Assembly (NCBI RefSeq): GCF_902497785.1
Contig: NZ_CABVHK010000018.1
Location: forward strand, 62,001-126,000
Direction: 5' to 3'
DNA from: Pseudomonas fluorescens
GTDB taxonomy: Bacteria; Pseudomonadota; Gammaproteobacteria; Pseudomonadales; Pseudomonadaceae
DNA length: 64,000 bases
Shown here: piece after piece, positions 23,365 through 31,164 of the stretch
Position numbering within the stretch: position 1 is the stretch's first letter
Layout: each line of letters begins with the position of its first letter
Translations under genes and position numbers: made by a program
Notes under the pieces: generated by a model
Databases searched by the model: none
What the model was told of the DNA's origin: nothing
What the model saw: the letters and a program-made list of their open reading frames with translations, nothing else

Positions 23365-24528
23365 CTAGAGCCCGGCGGCGTCGATATCGATGAGCAGCAG
23401 TCGTTCGCCGCTATCAAAGAACTGCCCGGCGGTCAGGCAATACTGGTTGCTGGTGGCATCGCGGTAGGTGTTGGAAAGGGTCAGCCGGCGTTCCTCCCAG
23501 CCTTCCGCCAGCAGGTGATAGAAGTATGGACGCCATGACCAGTTGTGACCCAGGTAGCGATCGTCGGCCTCCCAGCGGTTATTGCGCCATTCAAGGTTGG
23601 GCGTCAATTGCGTGCCGTGGCGGTCGCACTGATAGAAGCGCAGCAACCAGGGGAACGCGTCCAGTTGCGGCAAGGCGCTGAGCGGCGCGCGTGCCTGAGC
23701 CCAGGATTGCAGGATGGCCATCAGTTCGCAGAGTTGCTGGCGCATGATCATCAGGCGCCCGCGATCGGCGAGTTTTTGCCGGACATAGCGCTGGCGAAGT
23801 TCGGCGAAGCGCTCGACGAACGCGTCACCCGCAAAAAACTGCGCTTGTGCCCGGGCGAACAGGAAGCCCTGCACATAGCGCGAACCGCACTCCAGGGCAA
23901 AATTCAGTTGGGCGTCGGTTTCCACGCCTTCGGCAATAATCCAGCATCCGGTTTTTTCTGCCATTTGCGCGAGGGCCTTGACCACATCGCTGCTCGGCCC
24001 GCCCAGTGCGGCGGCCTGAAACAGGCGCATATCAAGCTTGAGAATGTCCGGTTGCAGCGCGAGCACGCGATCGAGCTGGGAGTAACCAGCGCCAAAATCA
24101 TCAATGGCGATCCGCGCGCCGGCTTGCCGATATCGCGCCACCACGTCTGCCAGACGCTGAATGTCGCCGCCCAGTTCGGTGATCTCGAAAACGATTCGCT
24201 GCGGGTCGACGCCATGCCGGCTGAGTTGCTTGAGACTGGGCAAGGCCTGATCCGCGCGCAAGCGACTGATCCAGCGCGGTGAAATGTTCAGGCTGAGAAA
24301 CCAGTCCTGGGGCGCTTCATGTAAACGGCTGATGGCATTGTCACGGATCTGCCGGTCCAGACGCCGCAGCGCGACAGCGGGCGTTCTCGGGTCGGCGAAC
24401 AGCGGCCCCACTGAGGTCAATTGACCGTCGGCCTGACGCAGTCGGCCCAATGCTTCGACCCCGGCGATACGGCCGGTGGCGGTATCGATGAAAGGTTGAA
24501 AGCAGGCGAGCGGTTGCCCCTCGATCAC
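23365..24528 (-). CDS. EAL-domain cyclic-di-GMP phosphodiesterase with C-terminal Cache-like domain
   Basis: The 387-residue product has an EAL domain (about 1-235) retaining the catalytic set: E25 (VEALGR), N81, E115, D143/D144 (DDFGAGYS), K164, E200 (AEGVET) and Q220. It should hydrolyse cyclic-di-GMP. Residues about 290-387 resemble a PDC/Cache sensor (HNWSWRPYFYHLL, then S/T and C/T strands, ending LLLIDID). There is no membrane helix, so both domains are cytoplasmic. GGAGG lies five bases before GTG 24528. It sits 69 bp downstream of dgt's alternative start, in the same direction. Confidence 0.9.
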   Translation of the reverse strand: MIEGQPLACFQPFIDTATGRIAGVEALGRLRQADGQLTSVGPLFADPRTPAVALRRLDRQIRDNAISRLHEAPQDWFLSLNISPRWISRLRADQALPSLKQLSRHGVDPQRIVFEITELGGDIQRLADVVARYRQAGARIAIDDFGAGYSQLDRVLALQPDILKLDMRLFQAAALGGPSSDVVKALAQMAEKTGCWIIAEGVETDAQLNFALECGSRYVQGFLFARAQAQFFAGDAFVERFAELRQRYVRQKLADRGRLMIMRQQLCELMAILQSWAQARAPLSALPQLDAFPWLLRFYQCDRHGTQLTPNLEWRNNRWEADDRYLGHNWSWRPYFYHLLAEGWEERRLTLSNTYRDATSNQYCLTAGQFFDSGERLLLIDIDAAGL

Positions 24529-24590
24529 GAGGCCTCCTTAGTTAGGTCTTGTTTTTGGAAAAACCTGAAGCCGGGTAGGCACGCAGGTTT

Positions 24591-24612
24591 GAACCTCTCG
24601 ATAAAGAGGTTC
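24591..24612. other. Short hairpin between EAL gene and the YqjD/E/K-like operon
   Basis: GAACCTCT and AGAGGTTC form an 8-bp perfect stem with a 6-base loop. It follows the stop of the upstream minus-strand operon, but no T-run follows, so it is a weak terminator candidate at best. Confidence 0.4.
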
Positions 24613-24650
24613 ATCCCGGGGATATTGCAAGAATGCAGCCAGATAGTGGC

Positions 24651-24992
24651 TTAGTGCTTGCGCGAAGAGCCTTGCATCACCAGTTTGATCAACGGGCCCA
24701 GTGTGGTGCCTAGTCTGACCAGTCGAGTCACGCTGCTGACGCCGCCGCTCTTGGCACCCTTGCCGGTCAGAAAGCCCAGCAAGGTCACGGCTGCCATGCC
24801 CCAGAGCGGGGCATGCTTGATGCCGAACCCATCATGCAGGTTCTGTGACATTCCGCGCATCCGTTGCAAGGGTTGCAGCAGTTGCGCGGATTCCTGGCGA
24901 ATTTCCTGACGATGCATTTCCATGCGCAGGCGGATCAACGCCTTGCGCATTTCCGCGCGCGAGCTGTTGTGGGGCAGTTCAGGCAGGCTCAT
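24651..24992 (-). CDS. Small protein in the YqjK position of a YqjD/YqjE/YqjK-like operon
   Basis: This 113-residue protein is of unknown function. The N-terminal half is charged and helical (RAEMRKALIRLRMEMHRQEIRQES), followed by one hydrophobic segment (LWGMAAVTLLGFLTG, about residues 67-82) and a basic tail. Its start overlaps the stop of the preceding holin-like gene (ATGA). E. coli has a three-gene yqjD-yqjE-yqjK operon of the same layout, so this is probably the positional equivalent of YqjK. Sequence support for homology is weak. Confidence 0.75.
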   Translation of the reverse strand: MSLPELPHNSSRAEMRKALIRLRMEMHRQEIRQESAQLLQPLQRMRGMSQNLHDGFGIKHAPLWGMAAVTLLGFLTGKGAKSGGVSSVTRLVRLGTTLGPLIKLVMQGSSRKH

Positions 24993-25369
24993 GGCAGCAG
25001 GCGCTCCCGGTCATTGGCCAATTCTTCCAGGGTGCCATGGAAGGGCGAGGACTCATCAAAAATCGCCGCTTTCAAACGCATCGCGCAGAAGATTGCCGCG
25101 AGGGTGTAGAAGACACAGAGGCCGATGATCGCGGGCAGGCGATAGGTGTCCCAAAACAGGATGAGCACCAGCGTCGACAATCCCACCAGCAGCAGCAAGG
25201 CAAACACCAACGCCAGGCCTGCAAACAGCAGCAGGCTTACGGTGCGGGCTTTTTGTTCCTGCAACTCGATGCCGAACAGTTCGACGTGGCTGTGCAACAG
25301 TCCAAGGAAAGCGGCACCCAGGCGCCGCGGTGAGGAGCTTGGGCCCGAGCCGGATTCACCGATCGCCAT
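24989..25369 (-). CDS. Phage-holin-family/YqjE-like (DUF1469) membrane protein
   Basis: The 126-residue protein has an N-terminal amphipathic stretch (LGAAFLGLLHSHVELFGIELQEQKAR) and two adjacent membrane helices (about residues 45-68 and 75-97), the DUF1469 pattern of YqjE. It starts at ATG 25369, two bases after the stop of the DUF883 gene, and overlaps the following gene by ATGA. The frame open to 25438 overlaps the upstream gene and is not needed. The molecular function of the family is not known. Confidence 0.85.
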   Translation of the reverse strand: MAIGESGSGPSSSPRRLGAAFLGLLHSHVELFGIELQEQKARTVSLLLFAGLALVFALLLLVGLSTLVLILFWDTYRLPAIIGLCVFYTLAAIFCAMRLKAAIFDESSPFHGTLEELANDRERLLP

Positions 25370-25371
25370 AA

Positions 25372-25686
25372 TCAGCGCCGGGTTGCCAGCAGACCGATCA
25401 GGAAACCCACGCCGGCCGCGATCCCGACCGATTGCCATGGGTTGGCCTGCACATAGTCTTCGGTAGCGGTAACGGCGGCCTGGCCGCGTTCACGCAGGGA
25501 GTCTTCGGTCAGCTTCAAGGTTTCCCGTGCACGCAGCAGACTGTCGTGAATTTGTTCACGCAACTCGTCGGCCTGATCACCGGCCAATGTTGCCGTGTGC
25601 TCCAGCAATCTTTCGGTATCGCTGACCAGGGTCTGGAAGTCGTTCATCAGGATTTCTTGAGCAGTCTTTGCCTTGATGCTGGCCAT
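25372..25686 (-). CDS. DUF883 (YqjD/ElaB-type) C-tail-anchored protein
   Basis: The 104-residue protein has a long helical N-terminal region (ILMNDFQTLVSDTERLLEHTA, then LREQIHDSLLRARETL). It ends in one C-terminal membrane helix with the glycine-rich motif (VGIAAGVGFLIGLLATRR), as in E. coli YqjD and ElaB, which tether ribosomes to the inner membrane in stationary phase. GGAGATC precedes ATG 25686. It is the first gene of the three-gene minus-strand operon. Confidence 0.9.
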   Translation of the reverse strand: MASIKAKTAQEILMNDFQTLVSDTERLLEHTATLAGDQADELREQIHDSLLRARETLKLTEDSLRERGQAAVTATEDYVQANPWQSVGIAAGVGFLIGLLATRR

Positions 25687-25755
25687 TGGTGATCTCCGTA
25701 AGTGGCTTCTGTTGCATTCGAGTATGAGCCTTGCGCGAAGGTTCAGTACAAATGA

Positions 25756-25772
25756 CTGGTACAACTTTTGCT
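25756..25772 (+). promoter_or_regulatory. Candidate sigma-54 promoter of the ammonium transporter gene
   Basis: CTGGTACAACTTTTGCT matches the -24/-12 pattern, with GG and GC separated by exactly ten bases. It deviates from TGGCAC at one position. It lies about 220 bp upstream of the amt start. Ammonium transporter genes are commonly NtrC/RpoN controlled, but no convincing NtrC site was seen. The rest of the 25687-25989 gap holds a 13-bp direct repeat, GCGCGAAGGTTCA, at 25733-25745 and 25855-25867. Confidence 0.5.
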
Positions 25773-25989
25773 ATGTCGTGGTGCGTCATCCCGGGTTTAT
25801 GCGCTGTAGCCGGGCATGAATCGAGCGAAACCTTATCTCAAATAATGAAAACCCGCGCGAAGGTTCAAACCTGTGCGCCAAAGTGGCTCCAGGTGATCAG
25901 CATGTTGATCCTGACGAGGCGCAATTTGGTGCGTGAATCGCCTCCGCGAACTGCTTTGGTGCTTTTTCAGCCTTCAGGTCTGCCACTCC

Positions 25990-27198
25990 ATGGAAAATCT
26001 GCAAAGCGCTGTGGACAGTCTGGTCCACAGCTCCAATACGCTGTTTATTTTGATCGGCGCGGTCATGGTACTGGCGATGCACGCCGGTTTTGCCTTTCTC
26101 GAAGTCGGCACGGTGCGACAAAAGAACCAGGTGAACGCGTTGTCGAAGATCCTCAGCGACTTCGCGATTTCGACCCTCGCCTATTTTTTTATCGGCTACT
26201 GGATTTCCTACGGCGTCACGTTCATGCAACCGGCAGCGGTGATCAACGCCGATCACGGCTATGGTCTGGTGAAATTTTTCTTCCTGCTCACGTTCGCGGC
26301 GGCGATCCCGGCGATCATTTCCGGCGGCATCGCCGAGCGTGCGCGGTTCGTTCCGCAGTTGTGCGCGACGGCGTTTATCGTCGCGTTCATCTACCCGTTC
26401 TTCGAAGGCGTGGTCTGGAACGGCAATTTTGGCCTGCAAGCCTGGCTCCTCGAGCGCTTTGGCGCCAGTTTCCACGACTTCGCAGGCTCGGTAGTGGTGC
26501 ATGCCATGGGCGGCTGGCTGGCGCTGGCGGCGGTGTTGTTGCTCGGGCCGAGGCAAGGTCGTTATCGCGAAGGAAAGCTGGTGGCGTTCGCCCCGTCGAG
26601 CATCCCGTTTCTGGCGCTGGGGTCGTGGATCCTGATCGTGGGTTGGTTCGGTTTCAACGTGATGAGTGCGCAAACCTTGCAGGGTGTCAGCGGACTGGTC
26701 GCGATTAACTCGTTGATGGCCATGGTGGGTGGCACGGTGGCGGCGCTGATCGTCGGGCGCAACGACCCAGGATTCCTGCATAACGGTCCGCTGGCCGGGT
26801 TGGTGGCGATCTGCGCCGGCTCTGATCTGATGCATCCGGTCGGCGCGCTGGCGACCGGCGCAATCGCCGGGGCACTGTTTGTCTGGTGCTTTACCGCCGC
26901 TCAAGGCAAATGGCACATCGACGACGTCCTGGGTGTCTGGCCATTGCACGGCCTGTGCGGCGTCTGGGGGGGAATTGCCTGCGGCATCTTCGGCCAGAGT
27001 GCAATGGGCGGCCTGGGGGGTGTGAGCTTGATCAGCCAGTTGATCGGGACCGCGCTGGGCGTGGTCGTGGCGCTGGTCGGTGGCTTCGCGGTGTATGGCT
27101 CGATCAAGGCGCTGCATGGTCTGCGCCTGAGTCAGGAAGAAGAGTATTACGGTGCAGACCTGTCGGTGCACAAGATTGGCGCCGTGAGCCAGGACTAG
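25990..27198 (+). CDS. amt: Ammonium transporter (Amt/MEP/Rh family)
   Basis: The 402-residue protein has about eleven membrane helices and the conserved pore histidines in GSVVVHAMGGW and WPLHGLCGVWGG. It also has the Amt signature FAFLEVGTVRQKNQVNAL and DFAISTLAYFFIGYW. It conducts ammonium across the inner membrane. ATG 25990 fits the family; a GTG at 25933 would add 19 residues. No glnK is adjacent, unlike the usual glnK-amtB pair. The gene ends one base before the convergent antiporter gene. Confidence 0.93.
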   Translation: MENLQSAVDSLVHSSNTLFILIGAVMVLAMHAGFAFLEVGTVRQKNQVNALSKILSDFAISTLAYFFIGYWISYGVTFMQPAAVINADHGYGLVKFFFLLTFAAAIPAIISGGIAERARFVPQLCATAFIVAFIYPFFEGVVWNGNFGLQAWLLERFGASFHDFAGSVVVHAMGGWLALAAVLLLGPRQGRYREGKLVAFAPSSIPFLALGSWILIVGWFGFNVMSAQTLQGVSGLVAINSLMAMVGGTVAALIVGRNDPGFLHNGPLAGLVAICAGSDLMHPVGALATGAIAGALFVWCFTAAQGKWHIDDVLGVWPLHGLCGVWGGIACGIFGQSAMGGLGGVSLISQLIGTALGVVVALVGGFAVYGSIKALHGLRLSQEEEYYGADLSVHKIGAVSQD

Positions 27199-27199
27199 A

Positions 27200-28912
27200 T
27201 CACTTTTCCTCATCGTCGGCACCCGGGTAAAAGTCGTGCAGCAAGCGGTAGCGGTCGCGTCGCACCAGATCGACACGGTCTTGCACCTGCTGCCCGGGGA
27301 AGCCCAGCATGATCAGCGCGTGAGAGGCGAGCATGAGACTGGACTCCAGCACCTCGGGTACCACTTCATTGGCTCCTGCCGCTTTCAACTCGGCCAATTG
27401 GCTGTCGTCCCGGGTACGAACCAGGATCGGCACGCCCGGGTTGAACCGGCGTGCTTCCTTGAGGATCACCAGGGCAATGTCCGTCTGGTCCACGGCGATC
27501 ACCAGCAGCCTGGCGCGCTCCAGTCCTACGGCGACCAGCAATTCACCACGCCGGGAGTCACCGTAATGCACGCAGGTTTCACCGACGGCGGCCTCCTGAA
27601 CCCTCACCGGATCGCTGTCCAGAGCAACATAGGCTTGCTGCGCGCGCTGTAGAAAGCGGCCGATAGACTGACCGACGCGGCCGTAGCCGCAAATCACCAC
27701 GTGGCCGTGCAGGCCGGCATTAAGGGCGCTGATTTCCTCGAGTTTCGCTTCTTCGTTTGGCTTGCGATGCAACCGGGCCGCGATGCGCGGTGCCGCGCGT
27801 AGCAGCAGCGGTGTCACCAACATCGAACAGAAGGTCGCTGCCAGCAGCAGTCCGCCGACGTCTGCGGGCATCAGTTTGTTTTGCTGCATCAGCGCCATCA
27901 GCGCAAAGCAGAATTCCCCGCCCTGAGCCAATGCCAGACCGCTGCGCCAGGCAGTTTCGCCATCACTGCCGCGCCATTTCACCAGCAACGCGACCACGCA
28001 ACCCTTGATCAACAGTAACCCCAAGGTCAGGCCGACGATCAGCACCCCGTGGCTGACGAACAGTTGCAAGTCGATAAGCATGCCGATACTGACAAAGAAC
28101 ACCCCGAGCAGGATGTCGCGAAACGGGCGAATGTCCGCTTCAATCTGATGGCGATAGTGGCTTTCTCCAAGCAGCATGCCGGCGAGAAAGGCACCCAGGG
28201 CAGGGGACAGTCCCAGCAGATGAGTCAGCCAGGCCGTCAGTAAAACGATCACCAGCGCCAGCAGGACAAACAGTTCCGGGGAGCGGGCGGCAGCCACTTC
28301 ATGAAACAAACGCGGCAGCAAGAAGCGACTGGCCAACAGCAGGCCGACGAACAACACAACGGTCTTGCCGAGCGTCAAGGGCAGCGCCCAATACCAGGCC
28401 TGATCGCTGCTGCCGGCGAACACCGGCACCAAGGTCAGCAGCAACACCGCAACGACGTCCTGGAACAGCAGCACGGCAATTGCATTCTGGCCGTGGCTGC
28501 TGAAAATTTCCCCAAGGCTGCCCAGTTCCTTGCTGACAATCGCAGTCGAAGACAGTGACAGACCGGCGCCGAGCAGCAACGCAGGCGTGGTGGCCATGCC
28601 AGACAGCATCAACAGACTGCCCAGCAGGATCGCGGTGAGCAGCACTTGCAGGCCTCCCAGCCTGAACACCACTTTGCGCAACGCGATCATTTTCGTCAGG
28701 GAAAACTCGAGACCCAGCGAGAACAGCAGAAACACCACCCCAAGTTCGGCAAGGTCAGGCAAATCTTCGTTTTCATTCACCCAGTTGAAGGCCGTCGGCC
28801 CGATCATCAGACCCACGCACAGGTAGCCCAGCACGGGCGGCAGACGCAGGCGCTGGAACAGTGCAATCACCACCAGGGAGGAGGCGAGAATGATCAACAG
28901 GTTGGCGAACAC
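27200..28912 (-). CDS. CPA2-family cation:proton antiporter with RCK/TrkA-N domain (KefB/KefC-like)
   Basis: The 570-residue protein has about twelve membrane helices (residues 1-380) with the CPA2 motifs FLLFSLGLEFSL, LSLSSTAIVSKEL, LLFQDVVAVLLL and GEFCFALMALM. A cytoplasmic TrkA-N NAD-binding domain (HVVICGYGRVGQSIGRFLQ, about residue 407) follows. It probably exchanges K+ or Na+ for H+. E. coli KefB/KefC are gated by glutathione adducts; whether that holds here is unknown, and no KefF/KefG ancillary gene is nearby. It is convergent with amt across one base, so no terminator fits between them. Confidence 0.92.
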   Translation of the reverse strand: MFANLLIILASSLVVIALFQRLRLPPVLGYLCVGLMIGPTAFNWVNENEDLPDLAELGVVFLLFSLGLEFSLTKMIALRKVVFRLGGLQVLLTAILLGSLLMLSGMATTPALLLGAGLSLSSTAIVSKELGSLGEIFSSHGQNAIAVLLFQDVVAVLLLTLVPVFAGSSDQAWYWALPLTLGKTVVLFVGLLLASRFLLPRLFHEVAAARSPELFVLLALVIVLLTAWLTHLLGLSPALGAFLAGMLLGESHYRHQIEADIRPFRDILLGVFFVSIGMLIDLQLFVSHGVLIVGLTLGLLLIKGCVVALLVKWRGSDGETAWRSGLALAQGGEFCFALMALMQQNKLMPADVGGLLLAATFCSMLVTPLLLRAAPRIAARLHRKPNEEAKLEEISALNAGLHGHVVICGYGRVGQSIGRFLQRAQQAYVALDSDPVRVQEAAVGETCVHYGDSRRGELLVAVGLERARLLVIAVDQTDIALVILKEARRFNPGVPILVRTRDDSQLAELKAAGANEVVPEVLESSLMLASHALIMLGFPGQQVQDRVDLVRRDRYRLLHDFYPGADDEEK

Positions 28913-29120
28913 TGAAAACTCCGGTGATGGGGCGAACTACTCAAGCGTAGAAGCAAAAAAGCCGCGAGCATCGGGCAAATGTCATTAAGCGCGAATGATT
29001 TGAGTCAGGAGTTTGCGCAAATATTTTGAATTGCACCCTCGTCTTTCCGCCGGTTCAGTGGCTCGACTGCTTCGGATCGTGGGCCTAGAATGTACGCCTA
29101 CTTTGCCGGATCCTGTGCTC

Positions 29121-29357
29121 ATGCCTCCTGAATGTCAGCTGTTCGGCACCCTTGGGTGCCATCTTTGTGAAGTGGCCGAAGCCATGCTGATGGAGTTTGT
29201 CGAGCACGGTTTGATGGTGGAGCTGGTCGATATCGCAGAAAGCGAGGACTGGGTCGAAGACTACGGTTTACGCATACCGGTTCTACGGCGTCTGGACACC
29301 GGCGCCGAGCTGGACTGGCCTTTCGATGCGGACCAGGTTGTGGCGTTCTTGCGCTGA
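29121..29357 (+). CDS. Glutaredoxin-family (DUF836) thioredoxin-fold protein
   Basis: The 78-residue product has an N-terminal CxxC redox motif (FGTLGCHLCEVAEAML), a cis-proline segment (YGLRIPVLRR) and a DWPFD end, the pattern of small DUF836 glutaredoxin-like proteins. Its partner is unknown. ATG 29121 gives the family length; the frame is open from 29013, but the extra residues do not resemble the fold. The ribosome site is weak. It is transcribed away from the antiporter gene. Confidence 0.85.
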   Translation: MPPECQLFGTLGCHLCEVAEAMLMEFVEHGLMVELVDIAESEDWVEDYGLRIPVLRRLDTGAELDWPFDADQVVAFLR

Positions 29358-29420
29358 CCCGAGGCTCCACCCGTCGCGGTGTAAGTTTCATCCATTGGCG
29401 AAACACAGGTTATTCGGTTA

Positions 29421-29436
29421 CTGTATGTTCATACAG
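29421..29436. promoter_or_regulatory. LexA (SOS) box
   Basis: CTGTATGTTCATACAG fits the CTG-N10-CAG LexA consensus with CTGTATG/CATACAG arms that are perfectly complementary. It lies 78 bp before the small hypothetical gene at 29514 and follows the glutaredoxin-like gene. No other gene starts in this direction nearer to it. Confidence 0.8.
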
Positions 29437-29513
29437 TTTCCCGGATTGCCTGTCATGCTTTCCCCTTCGCTCGGGGTTGGGCAGGGTATCCCGAAAGTCA
29501 GAGGGATGAACCA

Positions 29514-29834
29514 TTGGTCAATGTCGAACAATTAAAAAACAGCGTGAACCGGATGTCGGTGGACGTGGTACGTGAGGCCGTCACCGAGTTGCGTCTGGAT
29601 GGCCTGGTCACGGAAGGAAAAACCCCCTTCAACAAACTGCATTTCAATACCTGCTTTGCCGAGATTGAAGCACTGTTCCAGCGCGCGGGTTATCACCGGC
29701 AACTGGATGTGGTGGGTTATCAGGGGTTGTTATACGCACTTTATGATCCGGGGCGCTGGGAAGCCGTCGATGTGTTGCGCTGGCTCAAGGAGTTCACCGA
29801 AGCCGCGGCGCGTGCGCAGTCGATACCGGCTTGA
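29514..29834 (+). CDS. Conserved-looking small protein of unknown function, probably SOS-regulated
   Basis: I do not recognise a family for this 106-residue protein. It begins VNVEQLKNSVNRMSVD and is soluble, without cysteine motifs beyond one Cys in FNTCFAE. It has a central helical region (FAEIEALFQRAGYHRQLDVVGYQGLLYALYDPGRW) and a C-terminal helix. GAGGG (29501-29505) supports TTG 29514 as the start; nearby ATGs are in other frames. The LexA box 78 bp upstream suggests DNA-damage induction. The pseudouridine synthase follows 70 bp downstream and may be co-transcribed. I have a faint memory of an SOS-induced hypothetical of this kind in P. aeruginosa but cannot verify it. Confidence 0.8.
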   Translation: MVNVEQLKNSVNRMSVDVVREAVTELRLDGLVTEGKTPFNKLHFNTCFAEIEALFQRAGYHRQLDVVGYQGLLYALYDPGRWEAVDVLRWLKEFTEAAARAQSIPA

Positions 29835-29904
29835 GGATTCTCTGCTAGGTTCGTTCCGGCCGCTGCTTGATAATGCCGCCCTGTATCAAGAGTCAGAGCT
29901 TCGT

Positions 29905-30795
29905 ATGTCCACTTCATCTTTTTCTGCTGCACACAGCCAGGCCAGCACGCTTTACCTGCCACCTGGCCCGTGGCAAACGGTACTCGATTGCCTGTGTGAA
30001 CATTTCAGCGCTATCGATCGTGAACAATGGCTGGACAGAATCGCTCGTGGCCGCGTTCTTGACGGGCACGGCGTGCCCATCACCCTTGATCTTGCCTACA
30101 AGGAAGGTCTGCGAATTCACTATTTCCGCGAAGTGCCGGATGAAAAGCCGATTCCGGTGACCGAATCGATTCTGTATGCGGACGAGCATCTGGTGGTGGC
30201 GGACAAGCCGCATTTCCTGCCCGTGACACCCGCCGGTGAGTACGTAGAGCAGACGCTGCTGCGGCGATTGATCCGCAGGCTGGATAACCCGCACCTGGTG
30301 CCTCTGCATCGTATCGACCGGCATACGGCGGGGCTGGTGTTGTTTTCAGCCAACCCTCAAAGCCGTTCGGCGTATCAGTCGTTATTTCCCACGCGTCAGA
30401 TAGAAAAACGCTACGAGGCCATCGCCCGGGCACTGCCAGATCTGGCCTTTCCCCTGGTCCATAAGAGTCGACTTGTTGATGGCGAACCTTTCTTCCGCAT
30501 GCAGGAAGGGCCTGGCGTCAGCAATACCGAGACGGCGGTCGAAGTCCGGGAGAAAAACGGTGAGCTCTGGCGCTATGCGCTCTACCCGGTAACCGGCAAA
30601 AAGCACCAGTTGCGCGTGCACATGACCGCATTGGGCGCCAGTATCTGCAATGACCCGTTTTATCCCCACGTGCTCAAGGATGTTGAGGATGACTACGCCA
30701 ATCCCTTGAAGTTACTCGCGCAAGGGCTGCGGTTTGTGGACCCCGTCACCGGGGAGGACAGAAACTTTGAAAGCGCTATCACCCTGCAATGGTAG
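29905..30795 (+). CDS. RluA-family pseudouridine synthase
   Basis: The 296-residue protein has the catalytic aspartate motif HRIDRHTAGLVLFS (near residue 140). It also has the RluA-family motifs LVVADKPHFLPVTP, QIEKRYEAIARA and VTGKKHQLRVHMTALG. The family isomerises uridine to pseudouridine in rRNA or tRNA; the N-terminal 75 residues are an extra segment and the target RNA cannot be inferred. It starts at ATG 29905 and is followed by a strong terminator at 30813. The position behind an SOS-box gene hints at damage-linked expression, but a separate promoter is possible. Confidence 0.9.
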   Translation: MSTSSFSAAHSQASTLYLPPGPWQTVLDCLCEHFSAIDREQWLDRIARGRVLDGHGVPITLDLAYKEGLRIHYFREVPDEKPIPVTESILYADEHLVVADKPHFLPVTPAGEYVEQTLLRRLIRRLDNPHLVPLHRIDRHTAGLVLFSANPQSRSAYQSLFPTRQIEKRYEAIARALPDLAFPLVHKSRLVDGEPFFRMQEGPGVSNTETAVEVREKNGELWRYALYPVTGKKHQLRVHMTALGASICNDPFYPHVLKDVEDDYANPLKLLAQGLRFVDPVTGEDRNFESAITLQW

Positions 30796-30812
30796 CCGTC
30801 GTTTTTTAGCCA

Positions 30813-30843
30813 CGAAAAAGCCCGCTTAAAGCGGGCTTTTTCG
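30813..30843. terminator. Bidirectional intrinsic terminator
   Basis: CGAAAAAGCCCGC and GCGGGCTTTTTCG form a 13-bp perfect stem with a TTAAA loop. The A and T tracts serve both the pseudouridine synthase gene and the convergent lipoprotein gene. Confidence 0.93.
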
Positions 30844-30864
30844 TATCCGGTGTCGCCGCAAGAA

Positions 30865-31086
30865 TTACAGCTCTTTAACGGTACGAACCTGATCCTTGTT
30901 GACGCGTGTTTGCTTGCCATCCAGCTGTTCAAACTCGTAGAAGCCAGCTTCGTCGTCATATTTTGGGGTGTCGACGGCCTGGATTTCGCGACCGTCATTC
31001 AAGGTGATCACTGTAGGCGACGAGCAACCGGCGAGGGTAGCGAGGCCCAGTGCGAGCATGAGAGTGGCGAGGGTCCGTTGAGTCAT
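30865..31086 (-). CDS. YgdI/YgdR-type small lipoprotein
   Basis: This 73-residue precursor has a lipoprotein signal ending in the lipobox LAGC (Cys 21). The mature part of about 50 residues has the YgdI/YgdR SH3-like pattern: VITLNDGREIQAVDTPKYDDEAGFYEFEQLDGKQTRVNKDQV split over three strands. Residue +2 after Cys is Ser, which favours the outer membrane. The function of the family is unknown. It shares the terminator at 30813. Confidence 0.92.
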   Translation of the reverse strand: MTQRTLATLMLALGLATLAGCSSPTVITLNDGREIQAVDTPKYDDEAGFYEFEQLDGKQTRVNKDQVRTVKEL

Positions 31087-31164
31087 GAGTGTGTCTCCGA
31101 ATAGAAATTCTTTTAGTTACTGAGCGTGAGACGTATACAACGCGCGCAAGTTCCTTGGCTAGTG

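Noticed and set aside
25897..27276. 459-codon minus-strand frame over amt
   Set aside because: Amt is unmistakable on the plus strand; the antisense product is low-complexity and charged.
29455..29535. Short ATG frame (about 26 codons) just after the LexA box
   Set aside because: No ribosome site and it overlaps the ribosome site and start of the 106-residue gene. A leader peptide cannot be excluded, but nothing supports it.
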